Shown here piece by piece: positions 6,018 to 10,527 of a stretch of 10,527 bases of DNA. A program made the position numbers and the translations under genes. Each line of letters begins with the position of its first letter. Positions within the stretch are counted from its first letter, which is position 1. The notes below the pieces were generated by a model that saw only the letters and a program-made list of their open reading frames with translations, was not told where the DNA came from and ran no database searches. Source of the stretch: JALYXS01 sp051003795 (GTDB lineage: Bacteria > Acidobacteriota > Terriglobia > Bryobacterales > Bryobacteraceae); NCBI GenBank assembly GCA_051003795.1, contig JBPCKZ010000085.1, positions 1-10,527 on the forward strand, in the 5' to 3' direction.

Positions 6018-7142
6018 ATGCTTAAACATTTCAAAAATATCGCTCTCAGCGCTTTCTTAACGTTCACGGTCATAGGCACGGCAACCCGCGCCCACGCTCA
6101 ATCCACGGGTGCCGTGTTCGCCATGACCAACCGGGCCGGTAACAACGAAGTCGTGGCATTCAGCCGCGCGGCCGACGGTACCTTGACGCAGACCGGCCGT
6201 TACTCTACTCGCGGGAATGGAATCGGAACGGATTTCGATACGCAGGGCGGCCTCATGCTCAGCGTCGATAATCGCTTTCTCTATGCCTGCAACCCGGGAA
6301 GCGACAACGTGACTGTGTTCGCGGTGAATGGGTCCGCGTTGACGTTCCTTCAGAAAATCTACGCGGGCGATGAGCCGACCAGCATTACCATCCATGGCAA
6401 TTTGCTTTACGTTCTGGATAGCTCGGTAGCAAGCAACCAGATAACCGGTTTCACGATAGCGAGCGACGGTACGTTGACCCCATTAGCGGGTTCGACAACC
6501 ATGTTGGGGACGCCGATCGCAGTGCCAGGAGTCGTCAGGTTTAGTCCCGACGGCCGCGTGCTGGTCGTTACCGAGAAGACCACGAGCTTGATCGACGTGT
6601 TTCCGGTCGGAGCGAATGGGATTCCCGGCCCGGCTATAAGCAACAAATCGTTCGGCCCACGATCCTTTGCCGCCGCTTTCAAAAACGACGGACGTTTGTT
6701 GGTAGTTGAATCCGGACTTCCCACGTTTAACAACGCGGGAATTTCTTCCTACAATGTCGATTCAACCGGCGGGACGCTCTCCGTAATCACGGGATCCGCG
6801 AAAAACGGGCAGACGGATGGATGTTGGGTAGTGATTACCAACGATCAGCAGTACGCGTTCACGGCGAACTTCGTGAGTAGTACGCTTTCCAGCTTTAGGC
6901 TCGGAACCGACGGCACGGTCGCGCTTATCAACGGCACCGCCGCTTCTCCGGGAGCTATGAGCCAACCGACGGATCTCGGTTTCAGCGCGGATAGTCGTTA
7001 TCTGTATAATCTTCTTCGGGGAACCGGTGGCGTGGCGGCTTTTCGCGTGGAAACGAATGGCAGCCTCACGCCTTTGGGCATCTTTGGTGTCGGCGCAGGC
7101 CTGCCGGTCAACGACGGCGCTTCGGGCTTGGCTTCTTACTAA
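6018..7142 (+). CDS. Secreted lactonase-family beta-propeller (6-phosphogluconolactonase-like fold)
   Basis: 374 residues with a Sec signal (MLKHFKNIALSAFLTFTVIG, cleavage after AHA at 25-27). The mature protein is a seven-bladed propeller of the cycloisomerase-2/lactonase family (Pfam PF10282 type): repeated units such as NEVVAFSRAADGTLTQTG, DNVTVFAVNGSALTFLQ, NQITGFTIASDGTLTPLAG and STLSSFRLGTDGTVALING, each pairing a V-x-x-F strand with a D-G-T-L hairpin, plus FSPDGRVLVVTE and FSADSRYLYNLL. Cytoplasmic members hydrolyse 6-phosphogluconolactone; this one is exported, so that substrate is unlikely and a role in lactone hydrolysis or binding outside the cytoplasm is only a guess. Length is near the family norm. 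GAGGAG at 6007-6012, 5 bases before ATG, gives a strong start. It follows the PEP-CTERM gene by 24 bp. Confidence 0.87.
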   Translation: MLKHFKNIALSAFLTFTVIGTATRAHAQSTGAVFAMTNRAGNNEVVAFSRAADGTLTQTGRYSTRGNGIGTDFDTQGGLMLSVDNRFLYACNPGSDNVTVFAVNGSALTFLQKIYAGDEPTSITIHGNLLYVLDSSVASNQITGFTIASDGTLTPLAGSTTMLGTPIAVPGVVRFSPDGRVLVVTEKTTSLIDVFPVGANGIPGPAISNKSFGPRSFAAAFKNDGRLLVVESGLPTFNNAGISSYNVDSTGGTLSVITGSAKNGQTDGCWVVITNDQQYAFTANFVSSTLSSFRLGTDGTVALINGTAASPGAMSQPTDLGFSADSRYLYNLLRGTGGVAAFRVETNGSLTPLGIFGVGAGLPVNDGASGLASY

Positions 7143-7156
7143 TTATCGAGCGGACA

Positions 7157-7654
7157 ATGGCAAACACGATTCCACGAAGCGAAACGATGACTCCTCAAAT
7201 GGTCGCGGCGCTCGTTCTACGTTATGGACTAGTTCTCGTTATCCTTTGGATTGGGGCCATGAAATTTACCGAATACGAAGCGAAGGGCATTCAGCCCCTG
7301 GTGGCCCACAGTCCGCTGATGAGCTGGATGTACGGGATCTTAAGCGTCACGGGGGTTTCGAAATTGCTTGGTGTCGTTGAACTCACGATTGCCGCGCTCA
7401 TTGCGTTGCGTCCGATTTCGGCGCGGGCCTGCGAGCTGGGCAGCGTAATGGCGATGGCGATGTTCCTGATCACGCTGACGTTTCTATTCTCCACGCCTGG
7501 TTGGGAGCCCACGCTGGGCGGATTTCCGGCGCTTTCCGCCGCCGTCGGGCAGTTCGTGATCAAGGACTTGGTCCTGTTCGGAGCGGCTTTCTGGTCCTTC
7601 GCGGAATCGCGGAACGTATCACACCCGGCTCTTCTAGACGCGAAGGGAATCTAA
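7157..7654 (+). CDS. DUF417 (YkgB/RclC-like) inner-membrane protein
   Basis: 165 residues with four predicted membrane helices (about 14-34, 57-85, 93-112 and 129-148). The family signature is clear: LRYGLVLVILWIGAMKFTEYEA, then GIQPLVAHSPLMSWMY, then GVSKLLGVVELTIAALI and a closing VIKDLVL helix. The best-known member is RclC (YkgB) of E. coli, part of the reactive chlorine resistance operon, with no known biochemical activity; other members occur in oxidative or envelope stress loci. At 165 residues it is slightly shorter than RclC. It has no rclA, rclB or rclR neighbour here, so the Rcl function cannot be assumed. Start ATG 7157 lies 14 bp after the lactonase stop with a weak RBS; ATG 7187 (residue 11) is an alternative that would not affect the helices. 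Confidence 0.88.
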   Translation: MANTIPRSETMTPQMVAALVLRYGLVLVILWIGAMKFTEYEAKGIQPLVAHSPLMSWMYGILSVTGVSKLLGVVELTIAALIALRPISARACELGSVMAMAMFLITLTFLFSTPGWEPTLGGFPALSAAVGQFVIKDLVLFGAAFWSFAESRNVSHPALLDAKGI

Positions 7655-7656
7655 TA

Positions 7657-8160
7657 GTGACGACCAAACAAAACGAATCTCGAGTCGTTGCCGGATATGA
7701 CGGGAAGGAACTGCCCCTGGCAGGTTATGCGGCGCTGGTAGGTATCTACACGGCTGGGTTCGCGGCCTTTCTGTTCGCCGCAAAGAGCCGGCGTCGCGAT
7801 TTGCCGGAACGGATCGGGCTCGGGGATTTGCTGCTCTTCGGGGTGGGCACGTTTAAGCTCAGCCGGATCATTGCCAAGGATCGGGTGACGAGCCCATTCC
7901 GCGCGCCATTCACTACTTATGAGGGGCCGGGCGACACCAACGAGTTGAAAGAGAAATCGCGCGGCGAGGGAATGCAGCGCGCGCTCGGAGATCTGCTTAC
8001 TTGCCCGTGGTGCATGGGACCGTGGGCTGCCGCCGCGCTAGCCTACGGATTCGTGCTCGCACCGCGCCCCGCCCGTCTTGCGGCCGGTATCCTGTCCGCT
8101 ACGGCCATCTCCGACGCATTGCACCTGGGACACGACGCCCTCGTCAAAGAGACGAAGTAG
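7657..8160 (+). CDS. DUF1360 family membrane protein
   Basis: 167 residues from GTG 7657, preceded by AAGGGA about 9 bases upstream and only 2 bp after the DUF417 stop. A longer reading from 7501 is possible but would overlap most of the DUF417 3' end in another frame and adds an Arg-rich, unconserved segment, so I rejected it. Features: a hydrophobic helix at about 22-42, a second at 55-72 (GLGDLLLFGVGTFKLSRIIA), the conserved RVTSPFRAPFTTYEG loop (77-90), then LLTCPWCMGPWAAAALAYG (114-132) with C116-x2-C119 at the head of a helix, and a final helix at 139-155. This is the DUF1360 pattern, in which the C-P-x-C-x-G-x-W motif is conserved. Function unknown; the Cys pair could bind a metal or be redox active (inference). 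Confidence 0.85.
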   Translation: MTTKQNESRVVAGYDGKELPLAGYAALVGIYTAGFAAFLFAAKSRRRDLPERIGLGDLLLFGVGTFKLSRIIAKDRVTSPFRAPFTTYEGPGDTNELKEKSRGEGMQRALGDLLTCPWCMGPWAAAALAYGFVLAPRPARLAAGILSATAISDALHLGHDALVKETK

Positions 8161-8166
8161 CGTTCG

Positions 8167-9438
8167 ATGTCAGAGTCCATGGCCGCGGATAGAAAAGGCG
8201 ATACAAAAAGTGGCGACAATCACGCGCCGGGAAGTGCTTCCGCTTTCCTGTTTGCCACTGGAATCGAGTGTAGTTATCCCGTCATTGGTGGCGGTTCTTT
8301 GCGGGTCGATGAGCTGGAATCCACTCGGCACTACCAGTACTGGCGCGACGACCTTCGGCTTACCAGCGAGCTTGGGATTCGCGTGCTTCGCTACGGCGTT
8401 CCCTACTACAAGGTAAACACCGGGCCGGGTGTCTACGATTGGTCGTTCCTCGATGAGGTTCTCCGGGAAATGCAGCGCCTTGGCATTGAACCGATCCTGG
8501 ACTTGTGTCACTTCGGGATGCCATCCTGGCTCGGCAATTCATTCCAAAATCCGGATTTTCCGACCGCGTTCGCGGCGTACGCTCGCGTCGTCGCGGAACG
8601 CTATCCGTGGATCAGACTCTACACTCCCGTTAATGAAATGTATATCTGCGCTAAATTCAGCGCGCAGCTAGGCTGGTGGAACGAGCGGGAAAAAAGCGAC
8701 CGCGCTTACCTTACCGCCACGCGCAATCTGGCGAAAGCCAGCCGTTTGGGGATGCGCGAGATCATGACCGCAACGCCTCAGGCCGTCTTCATCCAAAGCG
8801 AAGCGAGCGAGCAGACTCACACCGTTTGCGGCTGCGAAGACAATCGGAAGCGCGTGGAGTGGGACAACCAGCTTCGTTTTCTCGCCCTGGACTTACTCTA
8901 TGGCCATCAGGTCCGAGCCGACGTGCATGCCTGGCTGCTAGATAACGGGATGTCTCGGGAGGAGTATCGCTGGTTCATGAGCGACGGCCTGGCATCCCGT
9001 TGCGTGATGGGAAACGACTATTACGCGGGGAATGAGCGCATTCTGCAGCACGATGGATCGGTGTCGCAGCAGGGAGAGGTGTTCGGCTGGTATCTGGTTA
9101 CGCGCCAGTATTACGACCGGTATCGCAAGCCGCTCATGCACACCGAGACGAATAACAGCGGCGCGGGCGACGCAGTCGAGTGGCTGTGGAAACAGTGGCA
9201 GAACATCCTGTTTATGAGAGCCAAAGGCGTTCCAGTGCTCGGGTTTACCTGGTTCAGCCTCACCGACCAGGTCGACTGGGACACGCAGTTACGTGAACCG
9301 AACGGAACGGTTAACCCTTGGGGGCTTTACGATCTGGATCGCAAGATCCGGCCGGTCGGGGAAGCGTACCGCAATCTGATTCAAGAGTTCAGTTGGCTTC
9401 CAGTGGTGCCTAATGGCGACTTCTTCGACGTCACATAG
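8167..9438 (+). CDS. Glycoside hydrolase family 1-like (beta-glycosidase) protein
   Basis: 423 residues, no signal peptide, so probably cytoplasmic. A polar 20-residue N-terminus precedes a (beta/alpha)8 barrel. FATGIECSYP (29-38), YWRDDLRLTSELGIRVLRYGVPY (58-80) and IEPILDLCHFGMPSWL (107-122) follow the order of GH1 strands 1-3. TPVNEM with E157 corresponds to the GH1 acid/base T-F-N-E-P, GNDYY (282-286) to the G-x-N-Y-Y stretch, and MHTETN with E327 to the nucleophile T-E-N-G; FTWFSLTD (360-367) and WGLYDLD close the barrel as in GH1. Both motifs deviate (M after E157, TN rather than NG after E327), so it is a distant GH1 or clan-A member and its sugar is unknown. It follows DUF1360 by 6 bp. 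ATG 8179 is an alternative start; neither has a strong RBS. Its last 26 bp overlap the next gene. Confidence 0.83.
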   Translation: MSESMAADRKGDTKSGDNHAPGSASAFLFATGIECSYPVIGGGSLRVDELESTRHYQYWRDDLRLTSELGIRVLRYGVPYYKVNTGPGVYDWSFLDEVLREMQRLGIEPILDLCHFGMPSWLGNSFQNPDFPTAFAAYARVVAERYPWIRLYTPVNEMYICAKFSAQLGWWNEREKSDRAYLTATRNLAKASRLGMREIMTATPQAVFIQSEASEQTHTVCGCEDNRKRVEWDNQLRFLALDLLYGHQVRADVHAWLLDNGMSREEYRWFMSDGLASRCVMGNDYYAGNERILQHDGSVSQQGEVFGWYLVTRQYYDRYRKPLMHTETNNSGAGDAVEWLWKQWQNILFMRAKGVPVLGFTWFSLTDQVDWDTQLREPNGTVNPWGLYDLDRKIRPVGEAYRNLIQEFSWLPVVPNGDFFDVT

Positions 9439-10527
9439 CGGCTTCCGCGCCGAACCATCCGACGAGGATCAGCCGGGCGAGCGTTTCTTCTCGCAAGCGA
9501 CGACGCAACCAGTTCCGCAAAAGCCAACTGGTGCTCGCGCGACAGTAGCGATTGCCCGCACCGAAGAGCGCTATCGGGATCTCGAGGCGATTTATGCGCT
9601 CACAAAGGAGGCCATCGATCGTCTTGGCGGGATCGCTGCCTTCGTCCGGCTGGACAATCCGTTCTAATCAAGCCGAACCAGACCGGCGCATTTCTGGCGG
9701 ACGAAGGGATGACAACCGATCCCCGCCTGGTCGCCGCGCTGGTCCGTCTTTGCCGGGACGCGGGAGCGCACCGCGTTAATGTAGCCGAAGGTTCCGGGAT
9801 GGACGACACCATGGTTGTGATGCGGACCACCGGCATGACTGCGGCGGCGCGGGCGGCGGGCGCCAGCAACACCATGATGCTCATTGCTTCGCGGAGTACG
9901 TGGACATTATGTCGGTGACGAAACCGGCGCTACACGTCTGCGATGCCATTGTCGTCGGTGAGGGCGACGGTCCTGTCGCCAATACCCCTCGCTGGTGCGG
10001 ATGCGTGCTGGCCTCCACCGACCCGGTCGCGATGGACGTCACGATCTGCCGCCTTTTCTCGCTCAATCCTTCCGAGCATAAATTCGCCGCCGAGGGAGCC
10101 GAGCGCGGGCTTGGGACCAACAATCCGGACGAGATTGCGGTGTTGGGAACTCCTCTTGAGGAAGCTAGGATTGAGGTGCGCCGCCCGAGGAAGGGCTGGG
10201 ACTATTTTCCATTCAATATTTTCGTCGGTAAGGGAGTTACTTATGCCGGCACGTTGGGCCATTGGAAGTCCATTGCGGACGCGTTCTTGAAAGACGGCAC
10301 CTGGGTCAGTGTAATTGCCGCGCGGGGAGTGCCGACGTTCCTCATTGGCGATGTGGAGGACCCCGAATTCGAACGGCATGTCGCGCACGGTCCGTACATC
10401 GTAATCGACGACGCCGCGCCGGCCCGGTACCGGCTCGACCCGCGCGTGCATTTCCTTTCCGGTCACCCCGTTCTGCATACCATGCTGCCCGGCATGCTGA
10501 AGGGCCTGGGGCTAACTGCACCCGCGA
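9413..10527 (+). pseudogene. DUF362 family gene broken by frameshift and internal deletion (3' end beyond window)
   Basis: Three reading frames together make one DUF362 protein. Segment A, 9413 to about 9648, carries TVAIARTEERYRDLEAIYAL and EAIDRLGGIAAFVR, then runs to a stop at 9665-9667. Segment B, about 9646-9880, continues in another frame with GQSVLIKPNQTGAFLADEG, MTTDPRLVAALVRLCRDAG and VNVAEGSGMDDT, consistent with one base lost near 9647. Segment C, from about 9885 in the third frame to the window end, reads FAEYVDIMSVTKPALHVCDA, GEGDGPVANTP, LASTDPVAMDV and later GVPTFLIGDVEDPEFE. Between B and C the family normally has roughly 80-100 residues including an N-V-P-K-L-K-T-H type motif; these are missing. 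DUF362 proteins are of unclear function, some with iron-sulfur links. ATG 9413 overlaps the glycosidase 3' end by 26 bp, so it was probably the last part of the run. Confidence 0.8.

Noticed and set aside
6018..7142. Role as pgl partner of zwf in the pentose phosphate pathway
   Set aside because: The protein has a clear Sec signal and would be outside the cytoplasm, and it lies about 6 kb from zwf in a different operon.
7501..8160. Longer 219-residue version of the DUF1360 protein
   Set aside because: The extra 52 residues overlap the DUF417 coding end in another frame and are Arg-rich and unconserved; GTG 7657 has an RBS and a natural 2-bp gap.
1..10527. CRISPR arrays, tRNA or rRNA genes, insertion sequences
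   Set aside because: No regularly spaced repeats, cloverleaf-like segments, rRNA-conserved blocks, transposase motifs or IS-type terminal inverted repeats were seen on either strand.

Overview
The window is GC-rich, densely coding bacterial DNA. Its gene content resembles a soil acidobacterium of the Solibacter/Bryobacter type: a PEP-CTERM choice-anchor protein, Tat-exported and lipoprotein amidohydrolases, a PQQ-type beta-propeller, a secreted lactonase-type propeller, and DUF362/DUF1360/DUF417 proteins. This placement is inferred from gene content; there is no rRNA or other taxonomic marker here, and no tRNA, CRISPR array, IS element or replication origin was seen.

Layout. (1) 1-206 is the 3' end of zwf (glucose-6-phosphate dehydrogenase). 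(2) 210-634, minus strand, is a HicB-family antitoxin gene coupled by a GTGA overlap to a downstream ORF that begins like HicA but loses the toxin sequence. (3) About 739-853 is a second, broken copy of the zwf 3' end, 76/77 identical to the first in the parts that align but with a 131-bp deletion. (4) 893-1780 is a Tat-exported amidohydrolase. (5) 1846-3309, minus strand, is a three-part methyltransferase / zinc-ribbon / beta-sandwich protein. Its start codon overlaps, on the opposite strand, that of (6) 3308-4693, a secreted PQQ-like beta-propeller. (7) 4608-4985, minus strand, is a lipoprotein amidohydrolase that has lost its whole catalytic barrel in frame. (8) 5115 to the window end is a tightly packed plus-strand run: PEP-CTERM choice-anchor-L protein, secreted lactonase-like propeller, DUF417 membrane protein, DUF1360 membrane protein, GH1-like glycosidase, and a DUF362 gene broken by frameshifts and an internal deletion.

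The last run looks like one operon (gaps of 24, 14, 2 and 6 bp, then an overlap). It would place two exported proteins, two small membrane proteins and a cytoplasmic glycosidase under shared expression. A joint function is not established, and the last gene is already dead as read here.

The strongest theme is decay by deletion. Four loci (hicA, the zwf copy, the lipoprotein amidohydrolase and the DUF362 gene) are each recognisable but have lost defined pieces. I did not find a convincing new defence or mobile system. The most unusual items are the zwf 3'-end duplication bracketing hicBA, the core-less amidohydrolase, and the uncharacterised six-gene operon.
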